A stretch of 44,765 bases of DNA. Source: Isotricha intestinalis (taxonomy: Eukaryota > Ciliophora > Litostomatea > Vestibuliferida > Isotrichidae). The notes beneath the pieces were generated by a model that made no database searches, was not told the origin of the DNA, and saw nothing but the letters and a program-made list of their open reading frames with translations. The position numbers were made by a program, and so were the translations under genes. Each line of letters starts with the position of its first letter. The first letter of the stretch is position 1. The stretch is taken from assembly GCA_023807065.1 (NCBI GenBank), contig JAJJLU010000021.1, positions 1-44,765 of the forward strand, read 5' to 3'. This document shows positions 29,748 to 40,673 of this stretch, one piece after another.

Positions 29748-32537
29748 TTAATAATTATTATATTCAGGAAATCTATAATAAGAATTAATATTATTATCAC
29801 TATTACTTTTATAATTACCATAATTAATTAATTCATTATTATTTCTTACAGTATGATTTTTTTTTTCTTTTTCAAAATTATAAATAATATTATTTAAATT
29901 TAATTTTGGAGTTTTAGAATAAATATTTGAATAAGTTATTTTCCAATCTGAAGAAGTATTTGATATAATTGGAAAATTAATTTTATGGTTTATTGTATTA
30001 TTATTTAATTTCTTATTTAATAAATAATTTTCCATATTTAAACTTTTTAACACTTTTTCATGAGAAGATAAAATAGCTTTTGCATTATTTGTTTTAATAT
30101 GATATTCATCAATTATTTTTTTATATTTTTCTACTTTTTTATTTAAATCATTAAATGTTTCTTCAGTTATTTTAAATTTATTTTTATCAATAAATTTTTT
30201 ATTATCAATATATTTATTATTAAAATCTTCTATTTCATTTATTTTTTCTTTTATATTTCTATAATAGTTTAATAAACTTTCTTTATTCATTTTTTCAAAA
30301 ATATCATTTTTTATTATTATATCATTGTTAAAAATTTTTTCTTTTTTTTCTAATAATTTTTCATTAGAAATAAATTTATCATTTAATTTATTTCCTAAAC
30401 ATAATAAATTACTCTTTGTGTCTTTTTCTTTTCTTTTAAATACAATAATTTTAGTTTTTTTTCTTTCATTTCCTTTTTCATCTAAATAATTAAATAATAA
30501 AGGATATTTAAATCTATTAATATTATTTTCATATTTTTCAATTATTTTATCAAATTCTTCTTTTAAATTTAAAAAAACAGGAAAATTTCTTATATCATTT
30601 ATATTAGAAGTAAATTTTTTTTTTTGATTAAAATAATTTTTATAATTTGTTATTAAATTATTAATTAATTCATACAAATTCGTTATTTCAATTATATATC
30701 CTCCATCATTTATTTTTAATTGTTTATTTAATTCTATTATTCGACCATCTAATTCTTTTAAATCATTTTTTCTTTGATTTATTAAATTTTCATATTTTTC
30801 ACTTAATATATTTTTTTCTTTTAAATTATTAAAATTAATATCTTTTATTTCTTTTTGAAAATAATTTTTTAAATCAACTTTAATTTTATTTTTTTCATTT
30901 TCAACTTTATTATTATAATTTAAATCTTTATGAAAAATATTAGGAAGATTTTTAATAAGATTATATTTATTATTATTTTCTTCTTTAAATTTAAAAAGTA
31001 ATTTATTTAAAATTCTATTTTTTTCTTTTAATATTTCAATATTTTTTCCATATTCATTTTTTAATTTAATTAATTTTTCATAAAAAATATTTCCTTCTTT
31101 AATATCATTATACATTTTAATAAGAGCATCATCATTCTCTTTTATTTCTTGTAAATTTTTTATTCTTTTAGTTTCTTCTTTAATATTAATTATTCTATTT
31201 TGTAAAGCACTTTTTCGATAATCAAATAATTTTAAATTTTCTAAAGATTCTCTTACTTTTAAAACATATTTTTTTTCTAAAGAATTATATTTATTTTCTA
31301 ATAAATTATTTAAATCTCCTTTAAAATTAAATGCTTCTTTTAAACATTCTATTTGCTTTTTATAATTTTCTTTTAAAGATATTATTTTTTTATCATTATG
31401 ATCTAATAAATTTATTAATTCTTCTTTTCTTTTTTCTTGTTTTGAAACTTGACTTTCTAAATCTTTTATTATTAAATCTTTTTGATTAATTTCTTTTTTT
31501 TTCTTTATTTTTTTATTCTCTGAAAATCTTATTTTAATATCTTTTGATTTTAATTTCTTACATTTTGATATAAAATCTATTATTTCTTTTATTTCTGAAA
31601 AAGAATTTAATTCTGGATTGATTGTTCCTATTATTTTATGATGTATATCTTTTATATTTAATAATATTTTTTGTAAAAGAGAAAATAATATTGATTCCTT
31701 TTTATTTTCTTTATTATTTATATATAAATTTATATCTTTTTTTATTTTATTTAATTCATTTTTATATTTTTCATTTCTTATATTATTACTTCCTAATATT
31801 ATAAAATTTATTGTTGATATTATTTTTCCATTATTATCATTTATATATATTATAAAAGAAAAATGGGAGTTATTTAAAAATTTTTTTCCTTCGATTTCTA
31901 AATTTTCGAATTTATCAAATAATTTATTTAAAAAGTATATTACATCTTTTTCATTTTCATAAGGTATTTTCTTAATAATATAATTATTATCTTTTTTATA
32001 TTCAATTAAATATTTTTTTAATAAATCATTTGAAATTTTTTGATAATCCATTCCAATAAAATTACTTAAATCAATAAATTTATTTTCATGAGTCATCAAA
32101 TAAGAAATATTTAAAGATAAATTTTCATTTAAATTTTTATTTTTTGAAATTTTAGTATTTAAATTCTCCAAAAATCTTAAAAAAATTCCTCTATTATTAA
32201 TATTACTGTAACAATCATTTTTTCCAAAAATAATATCTTTACTTTCATTATTTAAATTACCATAACAAATAAAAGTAAAATTATTTTTATCTATACTTTC
32301 TTTAACTGAATTTTTGACTATTTCTTCATAAATATATGAATTTTCATTATTATCAGTGAAAATTTTATCAAAAAAAAATTGTTCATTTTTCTCATTTTTT
32401 AAATCTGGATTATTTAAAATCAAAATTTTATTTTCTTTCGAAATACTATAATAAGCATTCTTTTTGCTTTTTGGATTTTGAATTTTTAAAAAAATATGTA
32501 TATTATCTTTATTATTATAAATTTCCTTAGTTTCCAT
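29748..32537 (-). CDS. Kinesin-like protein with a degenerate (pseudo-)motor domain
   Basis: A 929-residue protein. Residues ~13-310 can be laid on a kinesin motor domain: FFFDKIFTDNNENSYIYEEI (55-73, the FDxVF...VYE strand-helix), FTFICYGNLNNESKDIIFG (87-105, where the P-loop should be), RGIFLRFLENL (117-127) and LSLNISYLMTHENKFIDL (140-157, the SYLEIYNExIxDL equivalent). These are followed by LNNSHFSFIIYI (221-232, switch I region) and INFIILGSNN (243-252, switch II region). The P-loop GQTGSGKT, SSRSH and DLAGSE are all lost, so it should neither bind nor hydrolyse ATP normally. The rest is a very long coiled coil. It probably serves as a microtubule-associated or dimerising scaffold. The resemblance is in order and spacing rather than high identity. 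Confidence 0.6.
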   Translation of the reverse strand: METKEIYNNKDNIHIFLKIQNPKSKKNAYYSISKENKILILNNPDLKNEKNEQFFFDKIFTDNNENSYIYEEIVKNSVKESIDKNNFTFICYGNLNNESKDIIFGKNDCYSNINNRGIFLRFLENLNTKISKNKNLNENLSLNISYLMTHENKFIDLSNFIGMDYQKISNDLLKKYLIEYKKDNNYIIKKIPYENEKDVIYFLNKLFDKFENLEIEGKKFLNNSHFSFIIYINDNNGKIISTINFIILGSNNIRNEKYKNELNKIKKDINLYINNKENKKESILFSLLQKILLNIKDIHHKIIGTINPELNSFSEIKEIIDFISKCKKLKSKDIKIRFSENKKIKKKKEINQKDLIIKDLESQVSKQEKRKEELINLLDHNDKKIISLKENYKKQIECLKEAFNFKGDLNNLLENKYNSLEKKYVLKVRESLENLKLFDYRKSALQNRIINIKEETKRIKNLQEIKENDDALIKMYNDIKEGNIFYEKLIKLKNEYGKNIEILKEKNRILNKLLFKFKEENNNKYNLIKNLPNIFHKDLNYNNKVENEKNKIKVDLKNYFQKEIKDINFNNLKEKNILSEKYENLINQRKNDLKELDGRIIELNKQLKINDGGYIIEITNLYELINNLITNYKNYFNQKKKFTSNINDIRNFPVFLNLKEEFDKIIEKYENNINRFKYPLLFNYLDEKGNERKKTKIIVFKRKEKDTKSNLLCLGNKLNDKFISNEKLLEKKEKIFNNDIIIKNDIFEKMNKESLLNYYRNIKEKINEIEDFNNKYIDNKKFIDKNKFKITEETFNDLNKKVEKYKKIIDEYHIKTNNAKAILSSHEKVLKSLNMENYLLNKKLNNNTINHKINFPIISNTSSDWKITYSNIYSKTPKLNLNNIIYNFEKEKKNHTVRNNNELINYGNYKSNSDNNINSYYRFPEYNNY

Positions 32538-32630
32538 TTATTTATAATAAATACAATAAAAAGAAATAAAAATAATATTTAAAAAAATAAAAAAGAATTA
32601 ATCTAAATTTTTAAATTTATTATTTTCATA

Positions 32631-34682
32631 ATGTCAGAAAATAATTTTAATTTATTTTGCAAATATCATAATAAAAAAATAGCAAAAAGATATTGTCATT
32701 TTTGTAAAGAATATTTATGTAATGGATGCAGTTTAAATGGAACTCATATTAAACATATTGAAAAAGTAAATTCTTTTTATGATGAAATTTTAAATTATAA
32801 AATATATAATATTGGTGATTATTCTTTTCAAGGAAATTTTTACAAAGATTCAATTGAATTATTTAATTATATTTTAAATTATCAAAGTGACTCTAATAAA
32901 AATATTTTTGATTTATATTATTCTTTCAGAAAAATTGAAATTTTAATTAATGATACTATTGATAAGTTAATTTCATTAAAACAAAAATATAAAAGTTTAT
33001 ATGATAATAATTTAAATGATATTAATGATTTTATAATTGAAAATGAAAAAATTGTTAAAAATACTCAAAATATACTTTTAAATAAAATCAACAATGATAA
33101 AGAAATAATAAAAAAATTAAATGATTTATTTGAAAAAGTAAGTAAAGAAAAAGATTATGGAAAAATAATGAATTATTACAATGAAAATAAAGAAATAATA
33201 AATGATTGTTTAGGAAAAGAAGAAAATGTAAAAGAAAAAGTAGATAAAATTCAATTTTTAAAACAATTAAAAAAGTATAAAGAAAAAATAGATTTTTATG
33301 GTAATAATATAATAGAAGAAATAAATCCAATAATAACACAATTTAAAATAAATTTAGATTCATTTTATAATTTAATTGATGGAAAAGATATTACATTAAA
33401 AAAAGATTTAAAAGATATATTTTTACAAAATAAATTAGTCGAAAAAACAATGAATTTAGAAACAAAAGATAAAAATCCAAATTTATTTAATTTATATGAA
33501 CCATCATCAACAAATTATAATATATTAAAAGAAAACAATCATGAAAATAATATTTTATATTCAGAAGAAACAAAAGGAAATTTATCTTCAGAAACAGAAG
33601 AAAAAGAAAAAACAAATAATCGAATTTCTTCAATGTCAGAATTTTTTACTTTAAATAAGGAAACTTTATTAGAAAAAGATTATAAAACTCAAAAAATAAA
33701 AGAATTATATTCTTCCTTTATTCTCTTATCAAATAATTCATTTTCAAATAATTTAAATAAATTAAATAGAGAAACTATAATATCTCAATTGTCGAATTTA
33801 ACTTGGCCAGAAATAAATATGACAGAAATAATATATTTAAAAGAAAATACTTCTAAAGTAATAATATATAATATTTATACAAATAAAATAGAAGAAATTG
33901 AAACTGGTTTTAAATTTCCTTTTTTTTTTTCTTCTATTATTATTAATCCTTATATTTATTTAACAGGAGGAATTGATAAAAATAATAATATTAATAATTA
34001 TATTATTAGATTTCGAAGAAATGGAATTAAAAATTTTTCAAATTATACAATTGGAACTTTAAAAAGTAAACATTATAATCATTCTTCTATTTTTATTCCT
34101 TTTTTAAATTCTATTTTTATTATTTCAGGAAGTAAAAACAAAAAATGTGAAAGTTTTAATATTTTAAATGAAAAGACTGAATTTATTCCTTCTTTAAATT
34201 ATTCAAGAGAAAATTCAGGTTTATGTTTAATTAATGAAAAAATATTATATGTTTTTTTTGGCTTTAATAGAAATATAAGTAAATTTTTAACTTCTTTTGA
34301 AAAATTAGATTTAAATGAAATTAATAATAAAGAAAATTTCTTTTGGGAAATTTTTAATGTTCCTGGAAATCCAAATCTAATTAAAAAAACTTTATTTTCA
34401 TGTATTTATTATAAAAATAATGATAAAGATGGTATTTTAATTATTGGAGGAAAAAATAATAAAAGAAATGATTGTAAAGATGTTTTATTTTTTGATATTA
34501 ACAACATTAATTATTCTATTTTTGAAAATTCTGATTTAAATGATGTTTGCTCTTTTTCTAATTGTAATTTCCTTTCTTTTGATTTTTCTTCTAAAGATTT
34601 ATTTTTATTGTATAATATTTCTCAAGATTCTAAAGTTTTTTTATTCAATTATAAAATTGGGAAATTCATTAATTTAAATTAA
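32631..34682 (+). CDS. B-box zinc finger, coiled coil and Kelch-like propeller protein
   Basis: A 683-residue protein. The N-terminal B-box has ligands C10, H13, C22, C25, C30, C33, H39 and H42 (FCKYHNKKIAKRYCHFCKEY). A coiled coil of about 200 residues follows, then an acidic linker. From about residue 390 there are Kelch/propeller-like blades: YIYLTGGIDKNNNINNYIIR, NSIFIISGSKNKKCESFNIL, GLCLINEKILYVFFGFNRN and GILIIGGKNNKRNDCKDVLF. There is no RING before the B-box. The order resembles TRIM-like or B-box/Kelch proteins that act as scaffolds or ubiquitin-pathway adaptors. It is transcribed divergently from the pseudo-kinesin with 93 bases between the starts. Confidence 0.75.
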   Translation: MSENNFNLFCKYHNKKIAKRYCHFCKEYLCNGCSLNGTHIKHIEKVNSFYDEILNYKIYNIGDYSFQGNFYKDSIELFNYILNYQSDSNKNIFDLYYSFRKIEILINDTIDKLISLKQKYKSLYDNNLNDINDFIIENEKIVKNTQNILLNKINNDKEIIKKLNDLFEKVSKEKDYGKIMNYYNENKEIINDCLGKEENVKEKVDKIQFLKQLKKYKEKIDFYGNNIIEEINPIITQFKINLDSFYNLIDGKDITLKKDLKDIFLQNKLVEKTMNLETKDKNPNLFNLYEPSSTNYNILKENNHENNILYSEETKGNLSSETEEKEKTNNRISSMSEFFTLNKETLLEKDYKTQKIKELYSSFILLSNNSFSNNLNKLNRETIISQLSNLTWPEINMTEIIYLKENTSKVIIYNIYTNKIEEIETGFKFPFFFSSIIINPYIYLTGGIDKNNNINNYIIRFRRNGIKNFSNYTIGTLKSKHYNHSSIFIPFLNSIFIISGSKNKKCESFNILNEKTEFIPSLNYSRENSGLCLINEKILYVFFGFNRNISKFLTSFEKLDLNEINNKENFFWEIFNVPGNPNLIKKTLFSCIYYKNNDKDGILIIGGKNNKRNDCKDVLFFDINNINYSIFENSDLNDVCSFSNCNFLSFDFSSKDLFLLYNISQDSKVFLFNYKIGKFINLN

Positions 34683-35006
34683 ATAAAATCTATTTTTTCT
34701 AATAAACTTATAAAAACAATTTCCTTTTATGTTTATTTTATAAATAAAATCCAATATATTTCACTTTTATATATAACCTAATAGCATAATAATTAATCTT
34801 TGAATTTCTTTTTATATTGTTTTTTGTTTTTAATTATTTTATTGTTTTCTGTATTCTTATTATTATTCTTTAATATTCTTTCATATTAAATCAACCAAAT
34901 GTTCTATTCTTTTTTTTTAAATGTAAAAAAATATTTTAATTTTTTTTCAAATAATTTTAATTAAAAAAATATTATTTATTACGATTATTTTTTTAAATTT
35001 AATTAT
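34683..35006. other. Spacer without recognisable features
   Basis: 324 A+T-rich bases between two plus-strand genes. I looked for small frames, tRNA-like folds and the micro-exon signature (AG, three bases, GT on either strand) and found nothing. Confidence 0.4.
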
Positions 35007-35198
35007 ATGGAATCTGTGAACAGGAAAAAATTTAAATTAAAAAGAGCAAATGAAATGAGAAGAGTTGAAGATTTTACAAAAGAAGAATTAGAAGAAATTA
35101 ATAAAGTGAAACATATTGAAATAAATGATGAAAATAATTTTCCAGAAAATAATAATGAAAACATTACGAAAGAAATTGAAAATTTAGAAATTAAATAA
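35007..35198 (+). CDS. Small charged hypothetical protein
   Basis: A 63-residue frame: a basic head (NRKKFKLKRANEMRRVEDF) and an acidic Asn/Glu tail. It has no signal peptide or cysteines. Composition and a clean ATG support a gene weakly. It is not recognised. Confidence 0.4.
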   Translation: MESVNRKKFKLKRANEMRRVEDFTKEELEEINKVKHIEINDENNFPENNNENITKEIENLEIK

Positions 35199-35355
35199 AA
35201 AAATAATTAAATGAATAAAAATGATATTTTTTTAAATTATTATTATATCATTATAAAATAAAAATAAATTATTAAAAAAAAATTTTAAATTATTTAAAAA
35301 ATTTGAAGAATTTTATTTAGAAATATTGTACATTTTTATTATATAAATATTATAA

Positions 35356-36063
35356 ATGGATGATACTTTAAATAAAAAGATAAATTTTTATTCTAAGGAT
35401 AATAATAATAAAACTGGAATTAATAAAGAATATATTTCTTCTGATAAATATATAAAAAAAGATATTGAAAAGAAAATTTATATAAGGTATAATACTCCTA
35501 TAAATAAATATAAAGATAATAAAAATATTTATTTCACTCCAAATAAAAAAAGAAAATTCTTTAGTTATAAAACAGAAAAAATTTTAAAAGACATTAATGA
35601 AGTAAAAGGAAGTTTAAATAAACTTCATTTAAATTTAAGTTATTATAATATTCCTAATCAATTTAAACATAAAAATTTTCAATTAGAAAAAAAAAAAAAT
35701 TATTCAGACAATAATTATATTAAATTGAAAGAAATTCAAAATTTATTTAATCAAAAATTTAAATATAAACCAAATAATTATTCATATTCCACAAATAAAT
35801 ATTATAAAGTTGAAAAACATATGAATTATTTAAAACCTTCTAAATTTAAAATAAGTAAAAATCATTCAAATAAAAATAATATTAGGTTTAAATATCAAAA
35901 AAGTATAAATAATATAGATAATAATTTAAATAATTCTGATTTAAATGATTTAAGAAATATTGATAATGAATTTGTAAATTATATGAATATAATGAATGGA
36001 CTTAAAAAGAAAAGATTAAATCAATGGAGAATAGAATTTAAAGAAGATAATTTAAAATATTAA
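35356..36063 (+). CDS. Basic Lys/Asn/Tyr-rich hypothetical protein
   Basis: A 235-residue frame with very high Lys, Asn and Tyr. The only distinctive part is the C-terminal segment (DLRNIDNEFVNYMNIMNGLK), possibly a short helix. It has no known motif, no membrane segment and no signal peptide. Confidence 0.5.
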   Translation: MDDTLNKKINFYSKDNNNKTGINKEYISSDKYIKKDIEKKIYIRYNTPINKYKDNKNIYFTPNKKRKFFSYKTEKILKDINEVKGSLNKLHLNLSYYNIPNQFKHKNFQLEKKKNYSDNNYIKLKEIQNLFNQKFKYKPNNYSYSTNKYYKVEKHMNYLKPSKFKISKNHSNKNNIRFKYQKSINNIDNNLNNSDLNDLRNIDNEFVNYMNIMNGLKKKRLNQWRIEFKEDNLKY

Positions 36064-36215
36064 AATATACTTTTTAAATTTCCGAAAAAAAAATGAAATT
36101 GTAAAAATTATCATCCAGTTTTTTTAATATTAATATAAAAATATTTTAAATTTTATAAATTAAAAATTATCGATAAATTTTTGAATTTTTTTAATTTAAT
36201 TTATTAAAAAATTAA

Positions 36216-38741
36216 ATGAAAGATGATGAAAGTAATGATAATAAATTAAAACAAAGATCCTTTTCATCAAATCAAATAAAGAAAAACGATAATAAGTAAG
36301 AATAAATAATATATAATTCTTTTTTTTATACATTTTAGAATTTTTTTACCTATTTTATTAAAAGATTTTAGGAAAATAAAAGTAAATTCAAAACAAAGAA
36401 AAATAAAAACATCAAATTCAATTTCAGAAGATTATATAACTGAAGAAAATGAAAATTTAAAAAAATCTCTTTTAAAAGCCCAAAATCATTTAACAATATC
36501 TCAAAATAATATTGAAAATTTAAAATCAGAATTAATAAAAAAAAATTTAATAATAAATACATTAGAAAATAAAAATAATGAGGAAGATTTAAATATTCAA
36601 TTATTAAATGATAGATATAATAAAATTCAAAAAGATTTTGAAAATAAAAATAATGAATTAAAAGAATTAAAAAAAACGCAAAAAATTCCAAAATATAATG
36701 AATTATTAATTCAAAATAAATTATTAAATGAACAATATAATAAATTAAAATATTTATATTTAAACACTCAAGAAAAATTACTTCAATATGAAAGTGGAAT
36801 AAAAGAATTAATAAAATTAAAAGAAAATGTATCAAAACAAGATTTTATGATATTAAATTTTCAAGAAAATTATTCTAAAGCTCAAAAAGAATTATTAAAT
36901 AAAAATAAAGAAATTCAAAAATTAATAAAAAATGTAAACGAAAAACAAGAAAAAATATCAAATTTAAATAAAAAATTAGAATATCAATATCAATTAAATG
37001 AAAAATTATTAGAAGAAGCAGAAAATATAAATAAAACAAAGCAATTAATAGAAATGAAAAAATTATATTTATATGATCCAAAACAAAATAATAAAGTAAA
37101 TTTAATGAGTCAAATATATGATTTAAAAAATAAATTAAGTATAGAAAAAGGAAAAAATTCATTTCTAAGTAAAAATTTAGAAAAAATGAAATATAATAAT
37201 GTAAAATATGGAGAAGAAGATAATTATAAATTAAATTCAAGTCAAAAAAATATTAAAAATATATCAAAAAAAACAATAATTGAAGAAGAAGATGAAGATT
37301 GTGATATTATGTCTGAATATTCTTTAAATGAATTTATATATATTTTAACTAAATGTTTTGAAGCAAAACACATTGATATAACTATAATAGAATCTCAAAT
37401 TTTAAATAATGATACTTTTAAATTATTTAATCCTAAAGAAAATTATAGAAATTTTATTTTACAAATTGCTTCTAATTTATGTTTAATTTTAAAAATGTAA
37501 TTAAATATTTATTATATAAATTTATAGATGTAAATCAAAAGATCAATTAGATGTTCTTTCTTTTTTAAGAACTTATGTTATTAATAATTTAATTGAACAA
37601 AAATTAACTTTTGAACAATTTAAACATAATTTTCTTAATTTATTCCAAGATATTATTTTATATAATAATGAACAAGAAGAATCTTTTAAAAAAAGATTAG
37701 TAAAATTTTTTAATAATAAGAAAGAAAATTTAATTAAAGAATTACATTTTTTTGATGAGAATAAAACTGGAATAATTTCCTTTGTTATTTTAAAGAAAAT
37801 AATAAATCATTTAGAAATAAATATTAAAAATGATTTATTAGAATATTTAATTTATATGATGAAACATTCAGATAATTACATTGGATTAAAACAATTAGAT
37901 TATTCTAATTTTTTAGAATTAATTAAATCAAATAAATTTTCTAAAGAAGAATTAGAAAATAATAAAGAAGATGATGAATCAATTATTGAAATTAAAAATG
38001 AAGATTATATTAAAATTGTAAATGATATTTTACAAACAATCAGAAATTTTTTAAGAAATAATAAAAAAAATTTAGATTTTTTTTTTCGAAAATTCCTCAT
38101 TCAAAATAAAAATATTGAATTAGGAAAAATTATTGATATACTTAAATCTGATTTTAAAATAGAATTAAATCAAATTGAAATTTTTTGTTTATTTTCAAAG
38201 TATAAAATTGATTCTGATGAAAATTCAAATGAAGAAATTATTAATTATCAAAATTTAAAAAATGATATTGAAAATAATTTAAATAATATTATTTATAAAA
38301 TTACAAATCCAATAAATGAAATAATAGGAAAGAATAATAATAATTTTATTGATATTTTCAAACAAGAAATTCAAAAAAAAAAACACTCTATTGAAAGAAT
38401 TTTTTTTCCTTTTCATTCTAAAATGAAATTAAAAAAAATAAATGATAATGAATATGAAAGATTATTAGATTTAGAAACTTTTAAATTAATGTTAAAAAAT
38501 TATGATATTCCATTTAATAATAAATCATTAAATTATTTCTTATTAAATAAAGAAAATATTTTTGAAAATGGTTCAATTAATATAGATAATTTTATTAAAT
38601 TATATCAAATTGATTTAAAAGAAAATGTTAAAAATGATGAATATGATTTTGATGTGTAAGTTTTATTTATTTATTTATTTTAGGGAATATAATGAATCAG
38701 ACAGTTTTAAAGCAATAGAAAAAATAATTGAAGATGATTAA
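36216..38741 (+). CDS. Four-exon coiled-coil protein with EF-hand-like C-terminal half
   Basis: Exons are 36216-36295, 36339-37496, 37528-38655 and 38684-38741. The introns are 43 nt (36296-36338), 31 nt (37497-37527) and 28 nt (38656-38683), each GTAA...TAG and each splitting a codon after its second base. The product is about 807 residues. The N-terminal half is a coiled coil and the C-terminal half is helical with EF-hand-like units, e.g. KELHFFDENKTGIISFVILK (one partly intact loop). The last exon adds EYNESDSFKAIEKIIEDD. A second in-frame acceptor, 33 nt further at 36371, would remove 11 residues. Coiled coil plus EF-hand pairs suggests a calcium-responsive cytoskeletal or ciliary protein, inferred only from architecture. 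Confidence 0.72.
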
Positions 38742-38859
38742 ATATTACATTTAATTGTTTATATTCAAAAAAAAAATTAAATAACAAATTTTTATATGTA
38801 TTATAATTGTAATTTTTAAAATATATTATAAATAAAAATAAATAACTTATATAAAAAAA

Positions 38860-39765
38860 ATGGAATATTTTGAAAGCACTCCATATATATTAAATCAGAA
38901 ATTAGATTTTATAAAAAGAGAAAATAAACCATCATTAAATGATTATTATCAAACATATGATAATTTAAACATAACATTACCAGATATGAAATACCATTTT
39001 TCTTATTTAAAAAAACAAGTAAAAGGATTAAATGATACATTAAATGCTTCATTTTATGGAAATTTTTCAACAAATTCAACAATAATGAATAATACTCAAT
39101 CACAAAGTTTTTTTACTTCTCCAAACAATAATTTTTCATACCAAATAAAATATAATGAAGAAAGTAATATTCCAAATAATAATTTACAAAATAATACAAT
39201 TCAATATTTAAATAATTTTAATAATAATGTAAATAATATAAATAATGAAAATAATCATATTTTAAATAATAATTATTCTGTTAATTTACAAAGTAATAAT
39301 TATTATCCTTCTTCTAATAATGGAATTATTAAAAAAAATTTAGAAAGAGAAGTTCAAGAAAGAAATTTAATTCTTAATAAATATGAAGATTTATTTAAAG
39401 AAGGTTATAATAAATTAACTTATTTAAAAAATGAAAATTCTATTTTAAAAGACAATTTACAAAAAATAAAAAAAGAAAATAATACTAATGAAGATAATGA
39501 AAATGAAAATGAAGAAGAAGAAAATAATGATTATCCTGATTTAAATAATGTTAAAAAAATATTAAGAAGTAAAAAAGATAATAATAATAATATTCAAAAA
39601 AATGATGTTAAAATTGATTGGAATGAGTTAAGATATTTAAATGATGAAATTAATAATTTAAGAAAAGAAAATTTAAAAAATCAACAAAAATATGAAATTA
39701 AACTTAATGAATTAAAAAATAAAATCGAAATATTAGAAAATAAATTAGAAAACCAAAATCAATAA
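38860..39765 (+). CDS. Asn-rich coiled-coil protein
   Basis: A 301-residue frame. The N terminus (MEYFESTPYILNQKLDFIKR) precedes a predicted short helix and an Asn-rich stretch (about 85-150). A C-terminal coiled coil follows (about 155-300), containing an acidic NEDNENENEEEENNDYPDL patch. No family is recognised. Confidence 0.6.
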   Translation: MEYFESTPYILNQKLDFIKRENKPSLNDYYQTYDNLNITLPDMKYHFSYLKKQVKGLNDTLNASFYGNFSTNSTIMNNTQSQSFFTSPNNNFSYQIKYNEESNIPNNNLQNNTIQYLNNFNNNVNNINNENNHILNNNYSVNLQSNNYYPSSNNGIIKKNLEREVQERNLILNKYEDLFKEGYNKLTYLKNENSILKDNLQKIKKENNTNEDNENENEEEENNDYPDLNNVKKILRSKKDNNNNIQKNDVKIDWNELRYLNDEINNLRKENLKNQQKYEIKLNELKNKIEILENKLENQNQ

Positions 39766-39944
39766 ATCAAATAGTTTTTAATTTTAATAATATATTTATT
39801 TTTTATTTAAAAAAAGGAATAAATTGAGTAAAATATATGTTAAAAAAATATTATTATTTTTAAATTAAAAAATTAGAAAATAAAAAAAATAAACAATAAT
39901 TAAATTCCTATTATTATTTCTTTAAAAATATTAAATAATATATA

Positions 39945-40181
39945 TTATTTGTTTATATTTTTGTTAAAATAAAAAATAGATTTTCTATTTGTTTTCTCTA
40001 ATTTTTTTTTATAAAGAAATGATATTTCATCTTCATTTTGATTTTTTATTAGGTACCATTTGATATCTTATATCATATTTTTTATCTAATTATATTTCTT
40101 TAAAGAAGAAATAGTTGTAGTATAAGTAAGAGGAAATTTATCAAAATTATTATAAATAAAACTTTTAATATTTTTATTCAT
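39945..40181 (-). pseudogene. Stop-interrupted coding-like stretch
   Basis: From ATG 40179-40181 on the minus strand a frame of 78 codons ends at TAA 39945-39947. It reads as ordinary protein (FIYNNFDKFPLTYTTTISSL, later DIKWYLIKNQNEDEISFLYK) except for one TAG and one TAA about six codons apart near its middle, both at glutamine-compatible positions. No GT...AG intron removes them. Random sequence of this composition would have about three to four times as many stops. The flanks (39766-39944 and 40182-40673) show nothing I can support. Confidence 0.35.
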
Positions 40182-40673
40182 AAATTTATTTATAATTTGT
40201 TTTTTGATAAATAATCAATTCTTTTTTTATTTTTTCTTTATATTGCTTTGAAAAATTTTACTAAATTTTAATATATATTATTTATTTTTATTCCATAATT
40301 ATAAGAAGATTTATTTGAATAAATTAGAGAATAATACTTTGAACTATGATATTTTCTATTTTATACACTATTTGTTCATAAAATTTTTTCTCTTATTTTA
40401 AATTTTTTAATTAATTAAAGTGGGTTTTTTTTCTTTTTTTTAAAGAAGTTTATTTATTATCTTAAAATTAAAGTAATATCATTAAATATAATAAATTTAA
40501 TATATCACATATATATTTTTTTAATGATATTTGTTTACAATGATTTTTTATTATATTCATTTAAAAATAATTATTATCTTTATAATATTGAATTACTCAA
40601 AATAACTAAAAATTTACTTTATGATGAAATATTTTTTTTTTCAATAATTTAATATTTCATAACATTATTCAAT

